A DNA stretch of 64,000 bases, from assembly GCF_002443295.1 (NCBI RefSeq), contig NZ_BAOS01000022.1, positions 155,110 to 219,109 on the forward strand, read 5' to 3'. This DNA is from Candidatus Scalindua japonica (GTDB lineage: Bacteria > Planctomycetota > Brocadiia > Brocadiales > Scalinduaceae). The translations under genes and the position numbers were made by a program. A model generated the notes under the pieces. That model saw only the letters and a program-made list of their open reading frames with translations. It did no database searches and had not been told where the DNA came from. This document shows positions 52,796-62,200 of this stretch, one piece after another; the first letter of the stretch is position 1; each line of letters starts with the position of its first letter.

Positions 52796-54310
52796 ATGGG
52801 TGAAAGTGGAAGAGCAAAAGATGGGATTCTTTCTCATCTCAAACAAGACATTCCGGCAAGTATTGTGTTACTGTTTGTGGCACTACCGCTTTGCCTTGGC
52901 ATTGCGTTGGCGAGCGGAGCCCCCCTGTTTGCAGGCCTTATTGCAGGGATACTAGGGGGGGTACTTGTAGGTGCCTTGAGCGGTTCCAGGCTTGGGGTCA
53001 GTGGCCCGGCGGCAGGCCTTGCGGTAGTCGTATTTGAAGCGCTACAAACAACTCCTTTCGAAACGTTTCTACTTGCCGTTGTCATTGGGGGAGTGCTGCA
53101 AATAATGCTTGGTTTAGTCAGAGCAGGTATTATCGGTTATTTTTTCCCCTCGTCGGCTATAAAAGGAATGCTTGCGGGCATTGGTATCATCATCATCATA
53201 AAACAGATACCTCACGCATTTGCGGAAGTAGGAATTGCTTTTATTTCAGTAGTGATTTTGTTGTTGTGGGAATTGTATCTGATGAAGAAACATAAAGTGT
53301 TTACATTAATACAAGGACCAATAGTTGTGGTAGCGGTTGGTATTTGCTGCCAGCTCATAGCTCCCGTTGATCCGGAGCATCTGGTGAGTGTCCCAGTTGC
53401 CAGTGGAATCTCCTCTTTTTTTAGTCAATTTACTTTTCCGGATATCCACGGGTTATTCCACAAAGAGGTTTATGTTTTAGGTGTCACGATTGCGATTGTC
53501 GCCAGTTTAGAAACACTTTTATGTGTGGAGGCTACTGACAAACAGGATCCCCACAAGAGGGTTACGCCAACCAACCGCGAGCTGTTTGCCCAGGGTACCG
53601 GAAACATAGTATCCGGGATGATTGGCGGTTTGCCGATTACACAGGTAATCGTTAGAAGTTCTGCCAATATGCAAGCTGGAGCGCAATCGAAACTATCTGC
53701 TATCTTTCATGGGCTTTTCCTGTTGATATGTGTCGCGCTACTTCCAAGTGTACTTAATCTTATTCCCCTATCTGCCCTTGCGTGCATTTTAATAATGGTT
53801 GGGTACAAATTAGCTAAACCTTCTCTATTTGTACAGACATATAAACTGGGATGGGACCAATTCCTGCCGTTTGTTGTCACTATTTTTGGAATTATATTTG
53901 TTGATTTACTTGTGGGGCTTGGCATTGGGGTTTGTGTAGGTACCGCTGTCGTCTTGCTCCGTAACTACAAAAACTCTCATTTCTTACATATGAAGTTCGA
54001 CAAAGATGGAAAGCACTTAAGAATGACACTGGCTGAAGACGTCAACTTTTTAAATAAGGGAGCAATAGTAAAGGAATTTGACAAGATACCTGAAGGAGTC
54101 ATCCTGACTATTGATCTTAGAAAATGCTATAGTATTGATTATGATGTGAGAGAGGCCATAGAAGATTTCATTAAAACAGCTGGCGATAGAGATATTAAGG
54201 TAAAGCTGGAAAAGCCATTGAACGAGGCTCGAAATAATAAAAATCACTCTAAAGGGCTTGACAAATGGATATTAGCATTGCCAGTCGAAAACAAAACACA
54301 ACCGGTATAA
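52796..54310 (+). CDS. SulP-family anion transporter
   Basis: 504 residues from ATG 52796; GGAGG lies 8 bases upstream, so the TTG at 52781 is rejected. About 10-14 membrane segments begin with the SulP signature HLKQDIPASIVLLFVALPLC and GSRLGVSGPAAGLAVVVFEA. A cytoplasmic STAS domain occupies about 415-490 (GVILTIDLRKCYSIDYDVRE). SulP proteins carry sulfate, bicarbonate or related anions, often with sodium or protons; bicarbonate is plausible for an autotroph but not proven. Confidence 0.92.
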   Translation: MGESGRAKDGILSHLKQDIPASIVLLFVALPLCLGIALASGAPLFAGLIAGILGGVLVGALSGSRLGVSGPAAGLAVVVFEALQTTPFETFLLAVVIGGVLQIMLGLVRAGIIGYFFPSSAIKGMLAGIGIIIIIKQIPHAFAEVGIAFISVVILLLWELYLMKKHKVFTLIQGPIVVVAVGICCQLIAPVDPEHLVSVPVASGISSFFSQFTFPDIHGLFHKEVYVLGVTIAIVASLETLLCVEATDKQDPHKRVTPTNRELFAQGTGNIVSGMIGGLPITQVIVRSSANMQAGAQSKLSAIFHGLFLLICVALLPSVLNLIPLSALACILIMVGYKLAKPSLFVQTYKLGWDQFLPFVVTIFGIIFVDLLVGLGIGVCVGTAVVLLRNYKNSHFLHMKFDKDGKHLRMTLAEDVNFLNKGAIVKEFDKIPEGVILTIDLRKCYSIDYDVREAIEDFIKTAGDRDIKVKLEKPLNEARNNKNHSKGLDKWILALPVENKTQPV

Positions 54311-54383
54311 GCACTGTCGCATTACTGTATGTCTGTAAGTCTAATAAATCTTTAAACATAATTCTTGGGGGTCAAGCCCTTTT

Positions 54384-54785
54384 TTATGGAGAGGGAATCT
54401 GTTTAGATTGAGTTTTTGTCAATAATACCTGTATTAGTAACAATATCCATGCTGATACCAAAAGCATGCCTCCTATTGGTGTGATCATTCCAACCTTGAT
54501 ATTTGCAAGTGTGAGTAAATAGATTGAACCTGAAAACAGCACTGTACCCGCTATGGTACAGAAGATAGAGAGGTTCATTAATTTTCCCGGACATCTGCTA
54601 TGCAGTAATCCTGATATCAGTAAAAACAGAGCATAGTAAACCTGGTATCTGTTTCCTATCTGAAAAGATTTCAGTGCTTCTGCCGGATATCCTTCCATGG
54701 AGTGACTGCCTATTGCACTCAGGATAACACCGGTAGCACCAAAGAACAAACCTGCAGCCAGACTTAGTTTTTCTATTTTACTCAT
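54384..54785 (-). CDS. DUF423 small membrane protein
   Basis: 133 residues with four membrane helices. AAGLFFGATGVILSAIGSHS, ALKSFQIGNRYQVYYALFLL and GTVLFSGSIYLLTLANIKVG, MITPIGGMLL fit the DUF423 (YgdD/TMEM256) family. Function unknown; found widely in bacteria. A short divergent spacer (about 60 bases) separates it from the hydrolase gene. Confidence 0.9.
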   Translation of the reverse strand: MSKIEKLSLAAGLFFGATGVILSAIGSHSMEGYPAEALKSFQIGNRYQVYYALFLLISGLLHSRCPGKLMNLSIFCTIAGTVLFSGSIYLLTLANIKVGMITPIGGMLLVSAWILLLIQVLLTKTQSKQIPSP

Positions 54786-54844
54786 ATCAATATATTATGC
54801 TATGTTTGTATACGGATACAAGTAAATAAAAGAAAAATAATAAA

Positions 54845-55807
54845 ATGCCATTAATACACAGATCTAATTATTGTCCTCCATTGTTCCTGCAAAACGGACA
54901 TATCCAATCAATCTACCCTACGCTTTTCAGGAAATTTGATACCGGCTTTTATCAGAGGGAACGTATTTTCACACCGGATGATGATTTTCTAGATATTGAT
55001 TGGTCGAAGATTGGCAGCAATAAATTAGCAATTATTTCTCATGGCTTAGAGGGAAGTTCACATCGTAATTATGTCGTTGGAATGGTGAAGATTCTTAACC
55101 GAAATGGTTGGGATGCTCTGGCATGGAATTACAGGTCATGTTCCGGAGAGATAAACCGCCAGTTACGTTTTTACAATAGCGGTACCATCGATGATTTAGA
55201 ATTTGTAATTCAACATGCAGTAAAGGCTGGGTCTTATAAAGAGATTGTGTTAATAGGGTTCAGTATGGGGGGGAACCTGACACTTCTTTACCTTGGTAAT
55301 AAAGGCTGCCAGGTAGAGAGTAAAATAGTAAAATCTGTTGTTTTTTCGGTCCCATGTGATCTGAAAGCGAGTACTCAGGAACTTGCCAGATTTAAGAATA
55401 AAATATATATGAAACGATTTTTGAAAACTCTGCATCAAAAGATCAAGGATAAAATGAAAATAATGCCCAACCAGATAAACGATGATGACTACAATTTAAT
55501 AAAGAATTTTAAAGATTATGATGATCGGTACACAGCGCCACTTCATGGCTTTAATAATGCGGAAGATTACTGGAAAAAATGTAGTAGTAAACAATTTATT
55601 CCGGAAATTAAAATCCCGACATTAATGGTAAATGCCAGTAATGATCCCTTTATTGCAGATGGTTGTTACCCGGTAAACGAGACCTCAAATAGCAAATACG
55701 TCTATTTAGAGATCCCCAGATCAGGTGGGCATGTCGGTTTTATACAATTTAATAAAGATAAGAGTTACTGGTCGGAAAAACGCGCAATCAAATTTCTGAA
55801 AGACTGA
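54845..55807 (+). CDS. YheT-like alpha/beta hydrolase
   Basis: 320 residues. Starts with SNYCPPLFLQNGHIQSIYPT, the YheT-family N-terminal segment. Oxyanion region SHGLEGSSHRNY, nucleophile elbow GFSMGGNLTLLYLG with the catalytic Ser near 139, a catalytic Asp in NASNDPFIA, and His in SGGHVGFIQ. Family members are carboxylesterases of uncertain natural substrate. No signal peptide. Confidence 0.92.
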   Translation: MPLIHRSNYCPPLFLQNGHIQSIYPTLFRKFDTGFYQRERIFTPDDDFLDIDWSKIGSNKLAIISHGLEGSSHRNYVVGMVKILNRNGWDALAWNYRSCSGEINRQLRFYNSGTIDDLEFVIQHAVKAGSYKEIVLIGFSMGGNLTLLYLGNKGCQVESKIVKSVVFSVPCDLKASTQELARFKNKIYMKRFLKTLHQKIKDKMKIMPNQINDDDYNLIKNFKDYDDRYTAPLHGFNNAEDYWKKCSSKQFIPEIKIPTLMVNASNDPFIADGCYPVNETSNSKYVYLEIPRSGGHVGFIQFNKDKSYWSEKRAIKFLKD

Positions 55808-55835
55808 ACCCATTTTTAACTCTTACTTCGAAGTA

Positions 55836-56381
55836 TTAACTGGCCGGTTCCGATTTCGGTGCATCCTTTACATCCAGAATTTTTATGTCAAAATAAAGTG
55901 TTTTACCAGCCAGAGGATGGTTATAATCCAGCATTACGGTATTTTCCTTTATTTCTACTATTCGGGCAATAATAACTTGTCCATCAGGGTTCTGGCCCTG
56001 CAGTACCATACCGACTTTAATTGAGTCTTGTGGAAGTTGTTCCTTTTTAACTTCACTTACCGACTCCTCATTTACAGCCCCATAAGCTTTCTCCGGTTCA
56101 ACAGTTATCTGTTTACTCTCTCCGATTTTCATACCATCCAGAGACTCTTCCAGGCCGGGGATAATGTTATGAGACCCTTGAATAAAGGTTAACGGTTCTG
56201 CTCCGACATTTGAATCTACTACAGACTTATCTTCCAGTTTGAGCGTATACTCAATAGAAATTTGTTTACCTGTAGAGACTGATATATTTTCCTGCGTTAG
56301 TGCCTTTTCTGTCATCAATCCGATGACTATACATGGTAAAAAACCAATAATTAACAACTGCTTGAGCTTATACCAATTCAT
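55836..56381 (-). CDS. Exported SlyD-like FKBP peptidyl-prolyl isomerase
   Basis: 181 residues. N-terminal hydrophobic segment (LLIIGFLPCIVIGLM) acts as signal or anchor. Then the SlyD-type FKBP core with an IF insertion: VDSNVGAEPLTFIQGSHNII, PGLEESLDGMKIGESKQITV, EKAYGAVNEESV, and LDYNHPLAGKTLYFDIKILD. The histidine-rich metal tail of E. coli SlyD is absent. It should help fold exported proteins. The next gene ends 5 bases away on the same strand, so the pair is probably co-transcribed. Confidence 0.9.
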   Translation of the reverse strand: MNWYKLKQLLIIGFLPCIVIGLMTEKALTQENISVSTGKQISIEYTLKLEDKSVVDSNVGAEPLTFIQGSHNIIPGLEESLDGMKIGESKQITVEPEKAYGAVNEESVSEVKKEQLPQDSIKVGMVLQGQNPDGQVIIARIVEIKENTVMLDYNHPLAGKTLYFDIKILDVKDAPKSEPAS

Positions 56382-56386
56382 AAGAA

Positions 56387-56851
56387 TTACCCTCTCTTTC
56401 TTAAAAGTGTCAACATTACAGCCTTTTTACAATCTAAAAGATTGGTTAATGTCAGGCCAAAGATGCGTTGGCTGAAATTAGGGACCCAAGCCTTTGAAAA
56501 TAAACGGCAACGCCTTTTGCGATCTTCTCCTTCAGTGGGAATGGGATAAACAGCTACATCATAACCAGATGCTTCCCTGAGGATAGATTCATGCTCATTT
56601 TTCCAGATCTCTCCGTCGATATCTATATCCATGCCAAATCGCATAAAATGTTCACCTAAAGGAGCTTCGCAATATAATCGTTCCTCTTCCGGATTGTCTC
56701 TGAACTTAACTATAAAAACTCCATTCCAGTCGCCATTCCGGAGGAATTTATCCGTTTCAGTTTTGAAATCATGCCTGGTACATGCAAAATCCAGTATTTG
56801 ATCTCTGATTGCGTCTAAATCAGATTTGTCAGGTACTCTCTTTTTCTTCAT
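56387..56851 (-). CDS. Hypothetical protein
   Basis: 154 residues, soluble, no recognised family. Features: basic start (KKKRVPDKSDLDAIRDQILD), an aromatic beta-rich middle (NGDWNGVFIVKFRDNPEEER, FMRFGMDIDIDGEIW) and a basic end. It immediately precedes the SlyD-like gene, a tight pairing that suggests a joint transcript. Confidence 0.6.
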   Translation of the reverse strand: MKKKRVPDKSDLDAIRDQILDFACTRHDFKTETDKFLRNGDWNGVFIVKFRDNPEEERLYCEAPLGEHFMRFGMDIDIDGEIWKNEHESILREASGYDVAVYPIPTEGEDRKRRCRLFSKAWVPNFSQRIFGLTLTNLLDCKKAVMLTLLRKRG

Positions 56852-57098
56852 TATGAAACTATACGTTTCAAGAAAGAATATTTCAATCTATTTCTATATA
56901 CAAAAAGTTCCAGGTCTAAAAATAACGGCAATTGACAAAACAACATCAGATTATGTAGAATCCTGGGACATAAAGACATTATAAGAATCTCATATAAAAA
57001 GAGAATAACGAAATAATCCTGCACAGTACCGCATGATACTGTACTGGTTTTATCAATTTATTTTATTGAAATCATGCATCTTACTTTGGAGGTTTTAA

Positions 57099-57338
57099 AT
57101 GCCATTAAGCCATCATCCTTTAATTAAAGAATTTCCCGAATATAAAGAGCAGATCCATGATTTGAAAATTAAAAATAACCATTTTGCAAAATTAATGAAA
57201 CAGTATGAAGATATTGATAAACACGTTTACCGAATTGAAAGCGATGAGGAGCCTACCGGTGACGAATATCTTCGTGATCTAAAGAAAGATCGTTTAAAGC
57301 TCAAAGATGAACTTTTTGGTTTTATTAAAGAGGCATAA
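57099..57338 (+). CDS. YdcH-family (DUF465) protein
   Basis: 79 residues. HHPLIKEFPEYKEQIHDLKI at the start, then FAKLMKQYEDIDKHVYRIES and LKKDRLKLKDELFGFI: the DUF465/YdcH helical hairpin. Function is unknown. GGAGG lies before the ATG. hisA starts 42 bases downstream on the same strand. Confidence 0.9.
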   Translation: MPLSHHPLIKEFPEYKEQIHDLKIKNNHFAKLMKQYEDIDKHVYRIESDEEPTGDEYLRDLKKDRLKLKDELFGFIKEA

Positions 57339-57379
57339 ACTGTTATTATAAGAGAACGAATGAGGGAAACGGAATACAT

Positions 57380-58138
57380 ATGAAATTCAGGCCGTGTATC
57401 GACTTGCGTGAAGGTCGAGTTGTGCAGATTATCGGGAGTTCCCTTATAGATAAGAATTCGGAGGAACTCAAGACTAATTTTGAGACTGATCGTTCTCCTG
57501 AAGATTTTGCGAAGATGTATAAGGAAGATAATCTTCCCGGTGGTCATGTGATATCACTGGGACCTGGCAATAAGGAGGCGGCACTATCAGCCCTGCATGG
57601 ATTTCCCGGTGGGTTCCATATAGGTGGTGGGATTACACCAGAAAATGCGATCATGTATCTTGATGCGGGTGCCAGTCATGTAATAGTCACGTCATATGTC
57701 TTTTCCAATGGCCGGATTGACATGGATAAGCTTAAATTGCTTCAGGGGACTGTCGGGAAAAACCGGCTGGTACTGGACCTCAGTTGTCGTAAAAAAGGTG
57801 CTGACTTCTGGATCGTCACTGACCGATGGCAAAAGTTTACGAATGAAGTTATCAGCCATGAAATACTCAATAAACTTGCGGATCACTGTGACGAATTTCT
57901 TGTACATGGTGTTGATGTTGAAGGGAAAATGGAGGGGATCCAAACAGAGCTTATTGAACTCCTGGGGAAATATTCTCCGATTCCCGTGACATATGCCGGT
58001 GGTGTTAAAACCCTTGCGGATCTTGGCCTTGTGAAAAAACTTGGTAGTGACCGTGTTGACCTGACTATTGGTAGTGCTTTGGATATCTTTGGGGGAAGCA
58101 TCCCATATAGTAGCGTTGTAGACTGGTTTCAGAATTGA
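57380..58138 (+). CDS. hisA: Eukaryotic-type HisA (ProFAR isomerase)
   Basis: 252 residues. It follows the yeast His6-type pattern rather than bacterial HisA: RPCIDLREGRVVQIIGSSLI with catalytic Asp8, LYKDRDV-like MYKEDNLPGGHVISLGPGN, HIGGGITPENAIMYLDAGAS, HVIVTSYVFSNGRIDMDKL, RLVLDLSCRKKGADFWIVTD, RWQKFTNEVISHEI, EFLVHGVDVEGKMEGI, TYAGGVKTLADL and DLTIGSALDIFGGSIPY. The enzyme isomerises ProFAR to PRFAR in histidine synthesis. No other his genes adjoin it. Confidence 0.9.
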   Translation: MKFRPCIDLREGRVVQIIGSSLIDKNSEELKTNFETDRSPEDFAKMYKEDNLPGGHVISLGPGNKEAALSALHGFPGGFHIGGGITPENAIMYLDAGASHVIVTSYVFSNGRIDMDKLKLLQGTVGKNRLVLDLSCRKKGADFWIVTDRWQKFTNEVISHEILNKLADHCDEFLVHGVDVEGKMEGIQTELIELLGKYSPIPVTYAGGVKTLADLGLVKKLGSDRVDLTIGSALDIFGGSIPYSSVVDWFQN

Positions 58139-58246
58139 ATTTTGTAAATATGGAGTGCATCATCTTTGTCTCTACGGTAGGTGGACCTGATGATGTGTAT
58201 TTTAGCAGTGACAGTGTCACCGCACTCCAAAAAAAGGGGTGGAGAA

Positions 58247-58465
58247 ATGAACAAAAAAGAGACAGAAAAGAACAAAGCGGCAGAGATAGCAAAACTGGCC
58301 CAATCTATTAGAAAGGCCACGGAGTCTGTAGCCAATCTATTCAAAATACTTGAAAGACCGTCTGTAAAGTTGTCCATTGAAATTGAAAATTTTTACCGGG
58401 AAGCGTGTGATAACCAGGTTAGTTATGCCGTGATAAATTATACGCGCGGAACCTACACAAGATAA
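58247..58465 (+). CDS. Hypothetical small protein
   Basis: 72 residues from ATG 58247, with GTGGAG just upstream. Lysine/glutamate-rich start, then KLAQSIRKATESVANLFKIL, ERPSVKLSIEIENFYREACD. Likely helical and soluble. No known family. It precedes the winged-helix gene by about 40 bases. Confidence 0.5.
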   Translation: MNKKETEKNKAAEIAKLAQSIRKATESVANLFKILERPSVKLSIEIENFYREACDNQVSYAVINYTRGTYTR

Positions 58466-58503
58466 CGCAGCCGTCCATATCAATAATCAATTTGGAAAGT
58501 TTC

Positions 58504-58785
58504 ATGTTACGTAAAGACCTGATTGAACTACTCCGTGATAAGTCCATGGATCTGGTCGAGATCGCCAGGCATCTGGAAGTCTCTCAGAAAGATGTGGAGG
58601 ACGACCTCAGACATTTTATCAAGAGCCTTAAGCATGCGGGCTACCGGCTGGTAGTCACACCGGCTTACTGCCGTAAATGTGACTTTACCTTTAGCAAAGA
58701 TAAACTGCACAAACCCGGTAAGTGTCCGGAGTGTCACAGCACTTGGATACAGGGGCCTCTGTTTGATATTGAGCAGAAAGTCTGA
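58504..58785 (+). CDS. Winged-helix/zinc-ribbon transcriptional regulator (COG3357-like)
   Basis: 93 residues from ATG 58504. N-terminal helix-turn-helix (RKDLIELLRDKSMDLVEIAR, HLEVSQKDVEDDLRHFI), then a four-cysteine zinc ribbon YCRKCDFTFSKDKLHKPGKC, PECHSTWIQGPLF. This two-part form is commoner in archaea and occurs in some anaerobic bacteria. It probably binds DNA; targets are unknown. A palindrome (58932-58950) lies downstream. Confidence 0.82.
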   Translation: MLRKDLIELLRDKSMDLVEIARHLEVSQKDVEDDLRHFIKSLKHAGYRLVVTPAYCRKCDFTFSKDKLHKPGKCPECHSTWIQGPLFDIEQKV

Positions 58786-58931
58786 GTCAAATTAACTTAT
58801 GATTCAATTCCTCAGATGTCGCTTGGATTTTGTCTTCTTGAGATTAAATTGATATAAATATTATTTTTCTTGACATGAGGATTTACCAGAGCTATATTGA
58901 CGCCCTAAACATCGACCTGATAGTTGTCTAA

Positions 58932-58950
58932 CGTTAGAATGATTCTAACG
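58932..58950. promoter_or_regulatory. Perfect 19-base palindrome
   Basis: CGTTAGAATGATTCTAACG: 9-bp arms around a central G, about 300 bases before the giant gene. It looks like an operator for a dimeric regulator, or a small terminator (followed by GGCGTAAGGGTTTTTATT). Confidence 0.5.
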
Positions 58951-59204
58951 GCGTAAGGGTTTTTATTAACAGTACATGGATGTGCGGAGGGAATATTGGT
59001 AATTCCAGAACCCTGCAGACAATCAACCTTAAGAAAATATATCCCCACTGACGCGGAAGTGTGTATGCGCTTCTCCACCTGTGGTTTTTTTGTTTTACGG
59101 GTTTGTTTAGATGTTCAGACATAAGATGCCTGCCCAAAACATACATTTCTCATTATCTGCAGAGTATATGGCGCTTTCATATATGTTACGTATTGTGTAT
59201 GAAT

Positions 59205-59232
59205 CTTCAATTACGTAATACCTTAATTGAAG
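59205..59232 (+). promoter_or_regulatory. Hairpin touching the ribosome site of the RHS gene
   Basis: CTTCAATTA (59205-59213) and TAATTGAAG (59224-59232) form a 9-bp stem. The last bases of the 3' arm overlap the AAGGAG ribosome site (59230-59235), 13 bases before the ATG at 59249, so folding could limit translation. Confidence 0.45.
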
Positions 59233-59248
59233 GAGTTGGAAGATAGCC

Positions 59249-62200
59249 ATGAGTAAACTCAGAATACAACTACTCCTGGTCCTCCTTATCAGTATATTCA
59301 GCCCTTTCATATCAACAGGCCTTGCAAAGGACAAAAAGAACAGTTGGGACCAGAGTAAGAAGTCTGATAAGGCACCAAATCTTAACAACCATAAAAAAAA
59401 CAGACACAGTATCGTCCGATGGATACCTGAAAAACTGGGTCTTAATACGGAGATCGGTCGCAACTTCTCTATAGGTGTTCAATTTCAGAGTAAAAAGTCC
59501 ATATCAAAAGTTTTCCTTAAGGTCGCCTCCGAACTCCGTCCGTATATAAAAGTTACACCTTCATATATTAAGAAGATAAAAAAGGGCAAGACCTATTCGA
59601 TAAACATAGATGTTCTCATGCCTCCCACCGCTGAGATTGGTCTCTATCAGGGCACAATCTATCTGCGGAAAAGAGATCCCGGAAGTCATGAAGATGGAAG
59701 TGATGATAGAAAGGAGAGGGAGAAAAATGGGCGGAGTGGAGATGATGACAATAGCAGTGATAAACACAATATGCATAAGGATAAATCACGCAATATTCTA
59801 AATAAATTAGAAGTAGAGTTGACAATTGAAAGTGGTGACACCGATGGTGATGGATATACGGAAGATGAGGGAGACTGCGACAATACCGACCCTTCCATAA
59901 ACCCCGGCGTTCAAGAGGTGTGTGACGGTATAGATAACAACTGTGACGGGCAGACGGATGAAGGCGTGACAACCGCGTATTATGAGGACAAGGATGGCGA
60001 TGGTTACGGAAACCCGGGTTCTGTCTCAAACGCGTGCAGTCAACCCTCGGGATTTGTTACAAACAACGGAGATAGTGATGATAATGACCCGGCCATAAAT
60101 CCGGATGCGCTGGAGATATGTGATGGGATTGATAATAACAGCAACGGTCAGGTTGATGAGGGAGTGATGACCGCCTTTTACGCGGATACTGATAGTGATG
60201 GATATGGAAACCCAGGCGATTCCATCATGGCATGTGAGCCGCCTTCCGGATATGTTTCAAATAGCACAGACTGCGATGACACCAATAACAACATACATCC
60301 CGGCGCCACGGACATACCCGCTAACGGAATTGATGAAAACTGCGACGGATCAGACCCACCTCTGGTAACCATCACATCTCCCGCGACACTTTCGACGGTA
60401 GGCAGTTCGCCGATCACAGTAACCGGATCCATAAGCAATCCGGCTGCTATTGTGACTGTAAACGGAGTGAGTGTTGTTGTAACCGGCAACACATATACTG
60501 TTTCAGGCATCGCAATTGAAGAAGGCGCTAATACTATTACCGCGATGGCCGTTGACTCGTCTAATAATGTGAATACGGACAATATTACCGTCTATCTTGA
60601 CTCCACCGCTCCAAATATAAATATAATTTCACCGGAGAACGGGTATGTGGCCACCTCATCGCCCATAACTGTTACGGGTACCATAAATGATATTGTCATT
60701 GGGACGGTGAACGGGAGCAATGCCGCTGTGGCCGTAAACGGAGTTACAGCATCTGTGTCGAATGGCACTTTTAGTGTCGAAGCCCTACCTCTGGTTGAAG
60801 GTGAAAATGTTATTACAGCTATAGCCGCAGACCAGACCGGCAACACAGCCAGTGCTGCCATAAACGTTACACTTAACTCCTCGGTTAATAAAAAGATAGA
60901 AATGGTCTCCGGGAATAATCAGACCGGCATCATAAACACACCTCTTCCCGCACCCCTGGTAGTATCACTGGCAAACTCAGACGGGACCCCCGCGGCAAGT
61001 AAGACTGTGATATTTAAGGTTACCCGGAACAATGGACAACTGACAGGAAATAACGGGGCGGCGTTGTCAATAGCAGGAGTTACGGACGTAAACGGACATG
61101 CTGGAGCACTATTTAACCTCGGTTCAACATCAGGTGAGGGCAACAACAAAGTAGAGGCGACTGCAGTCGGTTTTACAGGCAAGGTAATATTTACGGCCTC
61201 CGCCACAGAGAGCTCCGCAAGCAAGATTAATATAGGTTCCGGCAACAACCAGCGCGGTGCTGTGCTAACGCCATTATCCAGACCACTCGTGGCGGTGGTG
61301 ACGGATGAAGGTCATAACGTTATCAGGGGTGTTCCTGTAACATTTACTGTTACTGATGGCGGAGGCGCTATAAGTGGTTCAGGAACATCGGTCGTCAATA
61401 CGGACAGCGATGGCCGTGCCACTGTCAGTTTTGTACAGGGGACACAGGAAGGGATTAATAATAATGTTGTTACCGCCGATTTTGTGGGAAATACCGGTCC
61501 GCCGGCCGTGTTCACTTCGTCCGGGCTTGCCATAGGTGATCCCGGCAATACGAGAATCAGTGGTGTCATCCTTGATAACTCGAATATTCCTGTTCCGGGT
61601 GTGACGATGCGCGTTGAAGGTACAACACGGGAAGCGGTTACGGATGATGAGGGCCAATTCCTCATATCAAACGTCCCGGTAGGCCCGCTTCATCTTATAG
61701 CAGACGGCAGCACGGCGATGTTTACAGGGGAATATCCGATTTTATCATTTGAGATAGTCACAGTGGCCGGACAGAAGAACACACTGGGTATGCCCATATA
61801 TATGCTTCCCCTCAATACTACCAACACACAATGGGTAGGCGGCGTTGAAGACGTTGAGTATACACTTGAAAACATTCCCGGTTTTTCATTAACAATCAAG
61901 AAAAATTCAGTTACATTCCCGGACGGGTCCAATGAGGGCTTTATTTCTGTTACGCAGGTAAACGCTGACAAAGTGCCTATGGAGCCGCCAAACGGACTGC
62001 AGCCGCGTTTTATTATCACTATCCAGCCTCCGGGCGCAGTGTTTGATCCTCCGGCTCCGATAACCATACCAAACGTTGATGGGCTGGGACCCGGTGAGAT
62101 AACTAAGATGTACTCGTTTGACCACGACATGGGCCAGTTTGTGATCATTGGAACAGGGACGGTAAACGAGGACGGCTCAATAATAAAGTCAGATCCGGGA

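Larger units (their letters stand above)
58786..59248. other. Leader region of the giant RHS gene
   Basis: About 460 bases without a gene. It holds the palindrome at 58932-58950, a short CCAC-CT-GTGG hairpin followed by seven Ts at about 59078-59094, and the ribosome-site hairpin at 59205-59232. Confidence 0.5.

Noticed and set aside
58970..59100. Possible riboswitch in the leader of the RHS gene
   Set aside because: No known aptamer core (for example c-di-GMP or cobalamin) could be matched by eye; only a weak hairpin with a T-run is seen.
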